From Mesorhizobium sp. (lineage in GTDB: Bacteria > Pseudomonadota > Alphaproteobacteria > Rhizobiales > Rhizobiaceae): a stretch of 64,000 bases of DNA. Location of the stretch: assembly GCF_004962245.1 (NCBI RefSeq), contig NZ_SUHQ01000009.1, positions 153,228-217,227 of the forward strand, given 5' to 3'. The notes under the pieces are model-generated. The model ran no database searches. It worked only from the letters and a program-made list of their open reading frames with translations, and had not been told where the DNA came from. Below are positions 42,807 to 52,006 of this stretch, in pieces. Made by a program: the position numbers and the translations under genes. Within the stretch, counting starts at the first letter, position 1, and each line of letters opens with the position of its first letter.

Positions 42807-44312
42807 ATGAAAGACAGCATCAGAAAGGCGCATCTTGCCTCTGTCACCGATCGCTTCGTTCGCGGACAGATGGACCGGCGCTCGTTTCTTCGCGCAGCAA
42901 GCATTCTCGGCCTCGGCGCCGGCGCTCTCGGCATGGGCCTGGGACGACGTCCGTTCTACGGCATCAGCCAGGCATCGGCCCAGGAACAGGAACTGAAGCC
43001 CAGCGCCGAAATCACCAAGTGGCTCTCGGATGTCGGCAAGCCCTTTGCCGGAACGACCCTGCGTCTCGCCACCGAATCGACGCCGCCGTCGAATGCCATC
43101 GCCACGCAGCTCAAGCAGTATTTCGAGGAGGCTACCGGCATCAAGGTCGAGATCGAAGTGCTGCCGCTCGAGCAGGTGCTGCAGAAGCTGACGCTCGACG
43201 TGGCGTCGAGCCTCGGCACTTACGACCTCTACTACATCGACCAGAGCTGGGCGGCGAGCTTCAGCCAGGACGTCTTCGATCCGCGCGAGCAGCTCAAGAA
43301 CGCCGAGCTGGCGATGCCGAACTACAATATCGACGACTTCCTGAAGCCGCTCGTCGACGGTATCGCCATGTACGAGGACCGCATGGTCGGCGTGCCCTAT
43401 GACATCCCGATCTTCATCATGCAGTACCGCAAGGACATCTGGGACGAGCTCAAGCTGCCGCCTCCGGCCACGCTGGACGATTTGCTGCAGGCGTCCGCGG
43501 CGATCACCGACGCCAAGGGCCCGAACATGTATGGCACCAGCGGCCAGATGAAATCGGGCCATTACAGCCTCGAATGCGATTGGACGGCGTGGCTTTGGGG
43601 CCATGGCGGTTCGATTTTCGGCGCCGACGGCAAATTCACCGGCAACGATGAAGCTGGGTTGGCCGCGATGGCCTACTGGGACAAGCTCAAGGCGACGATG
43701 CCGCCCGGCGTCGATGGCTGGACATGGGATGGCGAGGGCCAGTCGGTCGGCCAGGGCGTCGCCGCCTCGATGCTGTCCTGGGGCGAATTCTTCCCGTTCT
43801 TCGATGATCCCAACGCCTCCAAGGTCTCCGGTCTGATGGAAGCGATGGTTCCGCCGAAGCCGGCCGCCACGCTACGCACGGTCGAACAGACCGGATTCGG
43901 CGAAATTCCGGGCGTTGGTCACCAGGGCGGTTCTTCGCTCGCGGTGTCGAAATATTCGAAGAACCCGGACGCCGCCTGGATTTTCATGCAGTGGGCGACT
44001 TCAGCCGACACCCAGGCGCTGATAACCGTTCTGGGCGGCGGTACAGGCCCAACGCGGACCAGCGTCTATGACGATCCGCGCGTGCTGGCCAATGCCCGTG
44101 TCGGCGCCGGCACGACCCGCCATCTGCCGGTCGTGCGCGACACCATCGCCAACTACATGGGCTCCGAGCCCGACCTCCCGGCATGGGCGGAACTTTCGAG
44201 CGACATGATTCCGGTTGCGCTGGGCAAGTACTTCGCCGGCCAGTCGGGGACGGCCAAGGAGTCGCTCGACGCTCTGAAAACCCAGGTCGACGATCTCGTC
44301 GCCAAGAGCTGA
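42807..44312 (+). CDS. CUT1 ABC transporter substrate-binding protein with Tat signal
   Basis: A 501-residue extracellular solute-binding protein. The N-terminus has a long lead followed by the twin-arginine motif DRRSFLRAAS and a hydrophobic run (ILGLGAGALGMGLG), so export by Tat is likely, after folding. The mature part has TTLRLATESTPPSNAIATQLK, IKVEIEVLPLEQVLQKL and YYIDQSWAASF. It follows the permeases instead of leading them, with GGAGGAG before the ATG. It recognises the carbohydrate of the cluster; the identity is unknown. Confidence 0.92.
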   Translation: MKDSIRKAHLASVTDRFVRGQMDRRSFLRAASILGLGAGALGMGLGRRPFYGISQASAQEQELKPSAEITKWLSDVGKPFAGTTLRLATESTPPSNAIATQLKQYFEEATGIKVEIEVLPLEQVLQKLTLDVASSLGTYDLYYIDQSWAASFSQDVFDPREQLKNAELAMPNYNIDDFLKPLVDGIAMYEDRMVGVPYDIPIFIMQYRKDIWDELKLPPPATLDDLLQASAAITDAKGPNMYGTSGQMKSGHYSLECDWTAWLWGHGGSIFGADGKFTGNDEAGLAAMAYWDKLKATMPPGVDGWTWDGEGQSVGQGVAASMLSWGEFFPFFDDPNASKVSGLMEAMVPPKPAATLRTVEQTGFGEIPGVGHQGGSSLAVSKYSKNPDAAWIFMQWATSADTQALITVLGGGTGPTRTSVYDDPRVLANARVGAGTTRHLPVVRDTIANYMGSEPDLPAWAELSSDMIPVALGKYFAGQSGTAKESLDALKTQVDDLVAKS

Positions 44313-44376
44313 GTGTTCCGGGGTGGCGGCCTGAGGCCGCCACCCCGTGTATCGACAACTCCCAAGAGGAAAAGCA

Positions 44377-45102
44377 ATGGCTGGAAAACAGCTCGTAGCG
44401 GTGACAGGAGCGAGTTCCGGTATCGGCGAGGCCGTCGCCAAGGCGTTTTCGCGCGCTGGCCACCCCGTTTTGATGATGGCCCGCCGTCTGGAGCGCATGG
44501 AGGCGCTGAACCTGCCCGACAGCATGGCCCGGCAGGTCGATGTCCGGGACCGCGCCGCAATCGCAGCCGCCGTGAAGGAGGCGGAAGCCGAATACGGACC
44601 GGTTGACATGCTCTTCGCCAATGCCGGCATCGCGCGTCTTGCCGATATAGGCCGCCAGCCGCCCGAGGAATGGGACGAGATGATCGACATCAACACGAAG
44701 GGCGTGCTGAATTCGGTCCACGCGGTGATGTCGGGCATGATGGAGCGTCGTCACGGGACGCTGTTCATGATGAGCTCGATCGCTGGCCGGAAGGTCTATC
44801 CGGATCATACCGTTTACTGCGGGACGAAATTCTTCGTTCACGCCGTGTCGGAATCGCTGCGCGACTATCTTTCCGACTATGACGTCCGCGTGGTCGTGCT
44901 TTCGCCCGGGGTGATCGAAACCGAAGTTCTGAGCGGCGTGCTCGATCCACAGACGCTAGCCAACTACAAGGCCAACAAGCTCAAGATCGGCGGCGGGATC
45001 GGGCCGGAGCACGTCGCTGACCTCATGCTGCACACCTACCAGATGCCACAGAACGCTCTCGTGCAGGAAATCGTCATCACGCCGACCAGGCAGAAATACT
45101 GA
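44377..45102 (+). CDS. Short-chain dehydrogenase/reductase (SDR), polyol cluster
   Basis: About 241 residues. Cofactor loop VTGASSGIGEAVAKAFS, NAGIARLAD, active-site S (MSSIAGRKV), Y and K (YCGTKFFVHA). It is a classical SDR close to YdfG-like sugar or hydroxy-acid dehydrogenases. ATG 44377 has AGAGGA upstream; GTG 44347 is less likely. It lies between the binding-protein and ATPase genes, an unusual insertion, so it is almost surely part of the catabolic route. Confidence 0.9.
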   Translation: MAGKQLVAVTGASSGIGEAVAKAFSRAGHPVLMMARRLERMEALNLPDSMARQVDVRDRAAIAAAVKEAEAEYGPVDMLFANAGIARLADIGRQPPEEWDEMIDINTKGVLNSVHAVMSGMMERRHGTLFMMSSIAGRKVYPDHTVYCGTKFFVHAVSESLRDYLSDYDVRVVVLSPGVIETEVLSGVLDPQTLANYKANKLKIGGGIGPEHVADLMLHTYQMPQNALVQEIVITPTRQKY

Positions 45103-45133
45103 CGACCCGAATCAGGGCTTCTGGAGAGAGAGA

Positions 45134-46201
45134 ATGGCCACCGTAGAATATAGAAACATCGCCAAGAGTTTCGGGCATGTCGAGGTGATGAAGGACATCT
45201 CCTTCGGCATTGCCGACCACGAATTCGTCGTGCTTCTTGGGCCGTCCGGTTGCGGAAAGACGACGCTGCTGCGCATGACAGCAGGGCTCGAGAGCGTGAC
45301 CAACGGCGATCTGTTGATCGGCGACAGGCGGGTCAACGACGTTCACCCGCGCGATCGTGACATCGCGATGGTGTTCCAGAACTACGCACTCTATCCGACA
45401 ATGACGGTGTTCGACAATATCGGCTTCAGTCTCGAAGTGGCGAAATTGCCAAAGGCGGAGATCAGGAAGAAGGTCGAATGGGCAGCGGATATCCTCAATC
45501 TCACGCCCTATCTTGGGCGCTATCCCAAGGAACTGTCGGGCGGCCAGCGCCAGCGCGTCGCCATGGGCCGCGCCATGGTGCGCGATGCCGCCGTCTTCCT
45601 TTTCGATGAGCCGCTTTCCAATCTCGATGCGAAGCTGCGCACTCATATGCGCGTGGAAATCCGGCAACTCCACAATCGTCTCGGCACGACCACGATCTAC
45701 GTCACCCATGACCAGATCGAGGCGATGACGATGGCTGACAAGATCGTGCTGATGCACGCCGGCAGGATCATGCAGATCGGCACGCCGGACGAGGTCTACG
45801 AGCGCCCGAACTCGAAATATGTCGCTGATTTCATCGGCTCGCCTTCGATGAATTTCATCGCCGGTGCTGTCGAGACCGTGGGCGGCAGTCCTCGCTTCGT
45901 CGCCGAAGGCGTGTCGATCGGCCTTTCACCGGAGATCAAGGCGGAGCCAGGCCAAAAGGTCATCATGGGCGTCCGGCCCAACGATCTCGGCATTTCGGAT
46001 GCGGGTGAGATCAAGGGCGAGGTCGTGCTGTCCGAAACAACCGGCGCGGATGTCCAGATTCATTTGCGCGTGGCGGGGTACGACGCCGTCGCCGTGGTGC
46101 CGCGTGACGAGCGCCGCAACGCCGGCGCCGCGATCAATCTCTCGGTACTGCCGGGCAAGGTGCACCTCTTCGATGCGGCCACGGAACTGCGTGTCGCCTG
46201 A
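45134..46201 (+). CDS. CUT1 ABC transporter ATP-binding protein (UgpC/MalK type)
   Basis: A 355-residue ATPase with Walker A LGPSGCGKTTLLRMTAG, Q-loop FQNYALYPTMTVFDN, signature ELSGGQRQRVAMGRAMV, Walker B FLFDEPLSNLDAKLR and switch H VTHDQIEAMTMAD. The C-terminal 120 residues form the MalK-type regulatory TOBE region (VILGVRPNDLGI-like). It energises the permeases at 40986 and 41875 and closes this operon. Confidence 0.94.
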   Translation: MATVEYRNIAKSFGHVEVMKDISFGIADHEFVVLLGPSGCGKTTLLRMTAGLESVTNGDLLIGDRRVNDVHPRDRDIAMVFQNYALYPTMTVFDNIGFSLEVAKLPKAEIRKKVEWAADILNLTPYLGRYPKELSGGQRQRVAMGRAMVRDAAVFLFDEPLSNLDAKLRTHMRVEIRQLHNRLGTTTIYVTHDQIEAMTMADKIVLMHAGRIMQIGTPDEVYERPNSKYVADFIGSPSMNFIAGAVETVGGSPRFVAEGVSIGLSPEIKAEPGQKVIMGVRPNDLGISDAGEIKGEVVLSETTGADVQIHLRVAGYDAVAVVPRDERRNAGAAINLSVLPGKVHLFDAATELRVA

Positions 46202-46338
46202 GGAGAGATTCGCGATCGGACGATCATGAAATCAAAAATGGTCCGACCACGAGGCGGTCACACCCAACGCAACTGCCTGGAGGCGATCCTGAACTTGTGC
46301 TGCGTGGCGGCGGCGACACCTCGAGGGGGCGCGCTGCC
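46202..46338. other. Gap after the polyol importer
   Basis: No gene, promoter or clear hairpin terminator is evident in these 137 bp. Confidence 0.4.
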
Positions 46339-46695
46339 TCAGCCCGTTTCGCGCAGATAGTCAGCCAGCGCCACTGCGTTGTTGTGCATCTCGTCATGGG
46401 CGCCGTAGAGCAGCGTCACCCGGCCTTTGCCCAGCAGCGCGCGCAATTGCCCGACGGCCTCGCCATTCCCGTCGAGCTCGTCACGGTATCGCTGCTGGAA
46501 TCCCGCCCAGCGCGCCGGCTCATGGCCGAACCATTTGCGCAGTTCGTCGCTTGGCGCGATGTCCTTCAGCCAAAGCGTTAGCGCGGCATCTGCCTTGCGG
46601 AGCCCGCGCGGCCATATCCGGTCTACCAGCACCCGCTGCCCGTCAGCGGGCGATGCCGGCTCATAGATGCGCTTGACCGCGATATCGAAGGCCAT
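46339..46695 (-). CDS. DUF488 family protein
   Basis: A 118-residue protein: VKRIYEPASPADGQRVLVDRIWPRGL, then LWLKDIAPSDELRKWFGHEPARWAGFQQRYRDEL. This is the classic DUF488 pattern. It is soluble and of unknown function, sometimes near stress or heme genes. It lies 22 bp from the aminopeptidase gene on the same strand. Confidence 0.92.
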   Translation of the reverse strand: MAFDIAVKRIYEPASPADGQRVLVDRIWPRGLRKADAALTLWLKDIAPSDELRKWFGHEPARWAGFQQRYRDELDGNGEAVGQLRALLGKGRVTLLYGAHDEMHNNAVALADYLRETG

Positions 46696-46717
46696 GGAAC
46701 CTCGCGACGCGCTCCTG

Positions 46718-47974
46718 TCAGGCCCATTCGCCCTTGCGCATCACGGGCAGGCGGCTACCGTCCTTGCCGACGCCGTCGATGTCGATCTTGTCCGAACCGA
46801 TCATCCAGTCGATATGGATGAAGCTCTTGTTGCCGCCGCGCGCCGCGATCTCGTCCTGGCTGAGCGACGCGCGATCGACAAAACACTTCGAATAGTACTG
46901 GCCGAGCGCGATGTGGCTGGCGGCATTCTCGTCGAACAGCGTGTTGAAGAACAAGAGGCCGCTCTTCGAGATCGGCGAGGAATGCGGCACCAGTGCGACC
47001 TCGCCGAGACGGCGCGAGCCCTCGTCGGTGTCGAGCACTTTCTTCAGCACCTCCTCGCCGCGGCTGGCCTTGGCTTCGACGATGCGGCCTGCCTCGAAAC
47101 GCACGGCAATGCCGTCGATCAGCGTGCCCTGATAGGACAGCGGCTTGGTGCTTGAGACATGGCCTTCGACGCGCCTTGCATGCGGCGTGGTGAAGACCTC
47201 CTCGGTCGGGATGTTGGGGTTGCAGGTGACGCCGTTCCTGGCGGTCGAGGCGCCGCCCATCCACTCATGGCCATCGGCCAGGCCGACGGTGAGGTCGGTG
47301 CCGGGTCCGGTGAAATGCAGCGCGTGGAAATCATGGCCGTTCAGCCATTCGGTACGGCTGCGCAACGCTGCGTTATGCGCTGTCCAGTTGCCGATCGGGT
47401 CGTCCACATCCACCCGTGAGGCGGCAAAGATCGCGTCGGCGAGTTTCGCCACGGCGACGTCGTCGGTATCGTCCGGAAATACCTGCTTGGCCCAGGCCTG
47501 ATCGGGATAGGCGACGATGTTCCAGTTGATGTCGAAGCCCGTGATCTTTTCCAGCGCCGGCTGGTAGGCGATCGAATTCGCCTTGTTGGCGCGCGCCACC
47601 TTCGCCGGATCCTGCGCCGACAGCAGCGACGGGTCCTCGCCGCGCACCGCAAGCCGTGCCGCATTGTTGGCGAAGGCCTTCGCCATGCCCTCATAGAGCC
47701 AGCCGGCGGCGTGGTCGAAGCCGGCGTCCGCCCCATAGCGGAAGCGCGCCAGCGTGATTTCGTCGTCGTTGAAGATCGGCGTCACCAAGCCGGCGCCCGC
47801 TCTGTAGGCGTGCTCGACGATCCGTCGCGTCAGTGGCAGCGCCGCGATCGACGATGTCAGCACCAGATCCTGCCCCGGTTGCAACTGCAGCCCGACCTTG
47901 ATGGCGACCTCGGCCAGCCTGTCGAGCTTCACCGGGTCGATCGTTGCGGAAACGCCGCGCGAATGTGTGGTCAT
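46718..47974 (-). CDS. Aminopeptidase, M29 (AmpS/AmpT) family
   Basis: A 418-residue metallopeptidase. Markers are GTDLTVGL, NIPTEEVFTTPHA, GEVALVPHSSPIS, NTLFDENAASHIALGQYY and HIDWMIGSDKIDIDG, which include the metal-binding Glu, His and Asp. It removes N-terminal residues from peptides in the cytoplasm. It is of family length and appears complete. The divergent direction from LysR (48059) does not apply, as both are on the same strand. Confidence 0.93.
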   Translation of the reverse strand: MTTHSRGVSATIDPVKLDRLAEVAIKVGLQLQPGQDLVLTSSIAALPLTRRIVEHAYRAGAGLVTPIFNDDEITLARFRYGADAGFDHAAGWLYEGMAKAFANNAARLAVRGEDPSLLSAQDPAKVARANKANSIAYQPALEKITGFDINWNIVAYPDQAWAKQVFPDDTDDVAVAKLADAIFAASRVDVDDPIGNWTAHNAALRSRTEWLNGHDFHALHFTGPGTDLTVGLADGHEWMGGASTARNGVTCNPNIPTEEVFTTPHARRVEGHVSSTKPLSYQGTLIDGIAVRFEAGRIVEAKASRGEEVLKKVLDTDEGSRRLGEVALVPHSSPISKSGLLFFNTLFDENAASHIALGQYYSKCFVDRASLSQDEIAARGGNKSFIHIDWMIGSDKIDIDGVGKDGSRLPVMRKGEWA

Positions 47975-48058
47975 GATCCTGCCTGCCGTGATGTGGGAGT
48001 CTGGTTCCTACATAGACCGGCACCGCTCTACTTTCCACCGCGATTGCACTGGGCAGGC

Positions 48059-48973
48059 TCAGTCCGCGCGGGCGAGCGACCCGAATTGCGCCATGGTCGC
48101 CGCTATTTCCTCGCGGATCCAGATCTTGAAGTCCCTGACCTTGCGGCTTTCGCTCTTGGTGGCGGAGGTCACCAGCCAATAGCCGAGCCCGCTCTGGGCA
48201 CGCACGCCGAAAGGCGCGACAAGGCGGCCGTCGGCCAGCGCATCGGCGGTCAGCAATTGCCAGCCGAGCATGACGCCGTGGCCGGCGATCGCCGATTCCA
48301 GGCACAGCATCGGGTCGGTGAAGCGCGCGCCCTTGAGGAAGGTGACCGGCTCTGCCCCGGCGGCCTCGAACCAGCTTTCCCAACTGATCATCGCCCTTTC
48401 GTCGGTGATCGCGCAGGTCAAGGCTAGGTCTTCGATCGATTTCAGCTTGTTGGCGATCACCGGGGCACAGACCGGGAAGACCTCCTGCGCCAGCAGCAGT
48501 TCAGCACGCCCGCTCGGCCATTTGCCGTCGCCAAGCCGGATCGCGATGTCGATGTCCGAGCGGTCGAGATCGGCAATCCGTACCGAGGCGTCGATGCGCA
48601 AAAGCACATTCGGATGCCGGGCAAAGTGGCGTGACAGTCTCGGCAGCAGCCACTTCGACGCGAAAGCCGGCGCGGCCGAAACCACCAGAGTGCATTCGGA
48701 AGCCTCGTCGGCGAGCGCCACGGCTTGCGCAAGCTCGCGGAAACCTGCCCCGAGCCGCGCTGTGAAGACGGTGCCGAATTCGGTCGGCACGAGACCGCTT
48801 GCCGTTCGTTCGAACAGCGCCTGGCCGAGTTGCTCTTCTGTCCGCTTGACCTGCTGGCTGACGGCGCTGGGGGACACGTTGAGTTCGCTCGCCGCAGCCG
48901 AAAGCGATCCCAGGCGGGCGACGGTTTCCACGGCGCGCAGGCCGTTGAGGTGGACGCGGTTCAGCAAGACCAT
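48059..48973 (-). CDS. LysR-family transcriptional regulator (GcvA-like), second
   Basis: A 304-residue protein with helix-turn-helix LNGLRAVETVARLGSLSAAASELNVSPSAVSQQVKRTEEQLG and a GcvA-type effector domain ending FKIWIREEIAATMAQF. It is divergent from the small gene at 49070 (96-bp gap), which may be its target, and upstream of the aminopeptidase. Confidence 0.93.
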   Translation of the reverse strand: MVLLNRVHLNGLRAVETVARLGSLSAAASELNVSPSAVSQQVKRTEEQLGQALFERTASGLVPTEFGTVFTARLGAGFRELAQAVALADEASECTLVVSAAPAFASKWLLPRLSRHFARHPNVLLRIDASVRIADLDRSDIDIAIRLGDGKWPSGRAELLLAQEVFPVCAPVIANKLKSIEDLALTCAITDERAMISWESWFEAAGAEPVTFLKGARFTDPMLCLESAIAGHGVMLGWQLLTADALADGRLVAPFGVRAQSGLGYWLVTSATKSESRKVRDFKIWIREEIAATMAQFGSLARAD

Positions 48974-49069
48974 ATAGTTTTTCTAAACCTGAACGGTTGA
49001 AATCTCAATTGAAACACAAGGCACAATGGCAGATTCTAACGGGCAAGCAGACCTCTGGAGGAAAATCCG

Positions 49070-49282
49070 ATGAAGATTTTATCGTTGCTCAGGGTCTTTT
49101 CCGTTGCCGGCACGCGGCAGAGCCGGTCGCATGAGAGCGAGACCGCCCGATGGGCGATCGATCCGCTGTCGCATCCTGTGCTCGGCACCATGTCGGAGCG
49201 CGAACTCGGCGACATGCCGTTCAGGCTGACCGCCCGGCGCACTGCCTACGAAATGACAACGGTGCAAGCGGGGTGCGGTTGA
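49070..49282 (+). CDS. Small hypothetical protein
   Basis: A 70-residue protein with GGAGGAAAA before the ATG. It starts MKILSLLRVFSVAG and contains PVLGTMSERELGDMPF. The late segment loosely resembles the end of short DUF1127-like proteins, but that is weak. Divergence from the LysR gene supports a real, regulated gene. No membrane helix is clear. Confidence 0.5.
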   Translation: MKILSLLRVFSVAGTRQSRSHESETARWAIDPLSHPVLGTMSERELGDMPFRLTARRTAYEMTTVQAGCG

Positions 49283-49423
49283 AGCTGCTGAAACGCCGGC
49301 GGACCGTCGCCCTCTGCCGCTGGTAGGGGCGGGCTGAGACTGGTTGCCGACAACCGCTGCGAGCCGCTCTGGCCCAACACAAGCGGATTGTTTGACAGGC
49401 TCGTGCACCTATTGTGCACCGCA
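49283..49423. promoter_or_regulatory. Promoter region of the MFS gene with GTGCAC repeats
   Basis: A TTGACA box at about 49392 and the doublet GTGCAC-CTATT-GTGCAC (about 49403-49419) lie before the MFS start. GTGCAC is itself palindromic, so this could be an operator. No gene is seen in the gap. Confidence 0.35.
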
Positions 49424-50584
49424 ATGAAAGCTGTTCCGCCATCCCCTTTGCGTCTCGCCTTCGCCGGCATGGTCGCCTTGGCTGTCGCCATGGGCATCGG
49501 CCGCTTCGTCTATACGCCGATCCTGCCCGGCATGATGGAAGAGCTCGGCCTGTCGGCGGCGGACGCCGGTTGGATCGCATCCGCCAACTATCTGGGTTAT
49601 CTCGTCGGCGCGCTTGCAGCGGTTGGCGGCTGGGCGCACGGCCGCGAGCGCCTGCTGATGCTGGTCGGTCTTGCCGCCACCGCAGTCCTCACCGGGGCGA
49701 TGGGCCTGGCCGGTACTATGGCGACCTTTCTCGTCATCCGGTTTCTTGCCGGTCTGGCCAGCGCCTTCGTCTTGGTCTTCATGTCCAGCATCGTTTTCGG
49801 CCATCTGGCCGCGGCCGGACGAAACGACCTGCAGGCGCTGCATTTCGGCGGCGTCGGCCTCGGTATAGCGGCGTCCTCGGCGCTGATGGCGATCCTCGTG
49901 ACGGGACATGCCGGCTGGGCGGCGGGCTGGTTCTGGTCCGCCGCGATCTCGGCATGCGCCTTGGTCGTCGTGGCGCTGCTGGTCGGCAGCACTGCGACCG
50001 CCAACGGCGCCGACGGTCGCGAACCGGCACTGCCGAAGGACCGCTCGCTGATGAAGATCATCGTTGCCTATGGCCTGTTCGGCTTCGGCTACATCGTGAC
50101 GGCGACGTTTCTGATCGCCATTGTCCGGCAGGGTGGCGGCGGACGCGTCTTCGAAGCAGTGGTCTGGATGGTCACCGGCCTTGCCGGGATTCCTTCGATC
50201 TGGCTCTGGCAGAAGATCGCCGCAAGGATCGGCCTGTATGCGGCTTATGCCTTAGGGTGCCTCGTCGAGGTGGTCGGCGTCACCGCGAGCGTCGCCATGG
50301 GCGGACACATTGGGCCGCTGCTCGGCGGGTTTCTGCTTGGCGGAACCTTCATCGCCATCACCGCGCTCGGCCTGCAGACCGGAAGGCAGCTTGTCCCGCG
50401 AGCGCCACGCCGGGTCCTGGCGTTGATGACAGCCTCCTTCGGCCTCGGTCAGATCATCGGTCCGATCGTTGCCGGTCTGCTTGCGCAAGCCTCGGGCGAT
50501 TTCTTCCTCGCGTCGATCGTGGCCGCCGCCGTTCTGCTTGTCTCCGGCGTGATCACCTGGTCGGCTGCGCCAAAATCGCCATGA
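49424..50584 (+). CDS. MFS transporter, YbfB/YjiJ family
   Basis: About 386 residues with roughly 12 predicted helices. The N-terminal signature AMGIGRFVYTPILPGMMEELGLSAADAGWIASANYLGYLVGALA is typical of YbfB/YjiJ. The later R-rich loop GGWAHGRERLLMLVG is cytoplasmic. ATG 49424 is taken, since a TTG at 49388 would read through the promoter. The substrate is unknown; it may be an exporter. Confidence 0.9.
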   Translation: MKAVPPSPLRLAFAGMVALAVAMGIGRFVYTPILPGMMEELGLSAADAGWIASANYLGYLVGALAAVGGWAHGRERLLMLVGLAATAVLTGAMGLAGTMATFLVIRFLAGLASAFVLVFMSSIVFGHLAAAGRNDLQALHFGGVGLGIAASSALMAILVTGHAGWAAGWFWSAAISACALVVVALLVGSTATANGADGREPALPKDRSLMKIIVAYGLFGFGYIVTATFLIAIVRQGGGGRVFEAVVWMVTGLAGIPSIWLWQKIAARIGLYAAYALGCLVEVVGVTASVAMGGHIGPLLGGFLLGGTFIAITALGLQTGRQLVPRAPRRVLALMTASFGLGQIIGPIVAGLLAQASGDFFLASIVAAAVLLVSGVITWSAAPKSP

Positions 50585-50701
50585 TTATGGTCTTGCTCGA
50601 CACCGGGCATAGGCCACCATTCTCTTTCCAGCCGATGTGTGACCTTATGCCCGCTGACAGCAACGCCGCTGATTTGCGCATCGACTGAGGAAATCGCCAC
50701 A

Positions 50702-51979
50702 GTGTTCGTATCCTTCTTCCCGCAGCCGAAGTTGTTTTTCACTTCGGCCGCCGTCTGGAGCCTTGCCGGAATTCTGTTCTGGTTCTTTGGTGGGGAACAA
50801 CTCGGCGCCCTGGTCGGTCTGCCGCCGGCACCGGCCGATGTCCCTCCGGTCCTCGGAATGACGATTTTCTCGACCAAGCCGTTTATCTGGTTCTATATCT
50901 ATTTTGGGTTTCTGGTTGGTGCTTTCTACGCCTTCTGGCGCCTTTATTCTCCTCACCCGTGGCAGGATTGGTCGATCCTCGGTTCGGCGCTCATCCTGTT
51001 TTCTACATATCTCAATGTGCAGATTTATGTGGCGCTGAATACTTGGCGCGGACCCTTCTTTGATCTCTTCCAGAAAGCGATTACGACACCCGGCTCGGTG
51101 ACCGCCGGCGAACTCTATTCGATGTTCTGGATCTACGCCTGGATTGGCGCTTCGGGCATGGCCTTGTTCGTCGTCACCCGGTTCTTCGTCAGCCACTATA
51201 TCTTCCGCTGGCGCACGGCCATGAATGACTACTACATGACGCACTGGCAGAGGTTGCGACACATCGAAGGCGCGTCTCAGCGCGTGCAGGAGGACACGAT
51301 GCGGTTCTCCACTACGATGGAGGGCCTTGGTGTATCGCTCGTTGACTCCGTCATGACATTGATTGCGTTCTTGCCATTGCTCGCACAACTCTCCAGCCAT
51401 GTGAAAGTCTTGCCCCTCGTTGGCGAAATTCCCTATTCTCTGGTTGTAGCCGCAGTCACCTGGTCGATCTTCGGTACGGCTCTTCTTATGATTGCTGGCG
51501 TCAAACTGCCGGGGCTGGAGTTCAAGAATCAGCGAGTCGAGGCGGCTTACCGCAAAGAACTCGTATACGGCGAAGACGATGCCGCGCGCGCAGAGCCGCC
51601 GACAGTGGCAGAACTGTTTTCGCATGTCCGACGCAACTACTTCACCCTCTACTTCCACTACGCCTACTTCAACATCGTCCGATCCGGCTATTTGCAGGCA
51701 GATGCCATCTTCTCCAGTTTGATCCTCATTCCCACGATCGCTGCTGGAACAATTACCTTGGGCATATGGCAGCAGGTTTCCACCGCTTTCGGCCAGGTCA
51801 GTTCTTCATTTCAGTACTTGGTCAATGCATGGCCGACGATCGTCGAGTTGATCTCGATCCAGAAACGCCTGCGCGCCTTCGAGGCGACGCTCGAAGGGGA
51901 GCCGCTGCCCGAAATCGACCAGCGTTATTTGGAGAGTGAGCAAGCCGGCTTGCGTCCTGAGGATCAGCCGGTAAGCTAA
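50702..51979 (+). CDS. bacA: BacA/SbmA peptide uptake transporter
   Basis: About 425 residues. It matches E. coli SbmA closely: [65 protein letters not shown] and the long [19 protein letters not shown]. It forms an inner-membrane peptide antibiotic importer. In Sinorhizobium the orthologue BacA protects bacteroids from plant NCR peptides. GTG 50702 has GAGGAA 9 bases before; a longer start at 50639 is not homologous. It is an ordinary chromosomal gene, not obviously symbiotic here. Confidence 0.93.
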   Translation: MFVSFFPQPKLFFTSAAVWSLAGILFWFFGGEQLGALVGLPPAPADVPPVLGMTIFSTKPFIWFYIYFGFLVGAFYAFWRLYSPHPWQDWSILGSALILFSTYLNVQIYVALNTWRGPFFDLFQKAITTPGSVTAGELYSMFWIYAWIGASGMALFVVTRFFVSHYIFRWRTAMNDYYMTHWQRLRHIEGASQRVQEDTMRFSTTMEGLGVSLVDSVMTLIAFLPLLAQLSSHVKVLPLVGEIPYSLVVAAVTWSIFGTALLMIAGVKLPGLEFKNQRVEAAYRKELVYGEDDAARAEPPTVAELFSHVRRNYFTLYFHYAYFNIVRSGYLQADAIFSSLILIPTIAAGTITLGIWQQVSTAFGQVSSSFQYLVNAWPTIVELISIQKRLRAFEATLEGEPLPEIDQRYLESEQAGLRPEDQPVS

Positions 51980-52006
51980 GAGTGGTTGGCGGCGAGCGCT
52001 TCCGGC

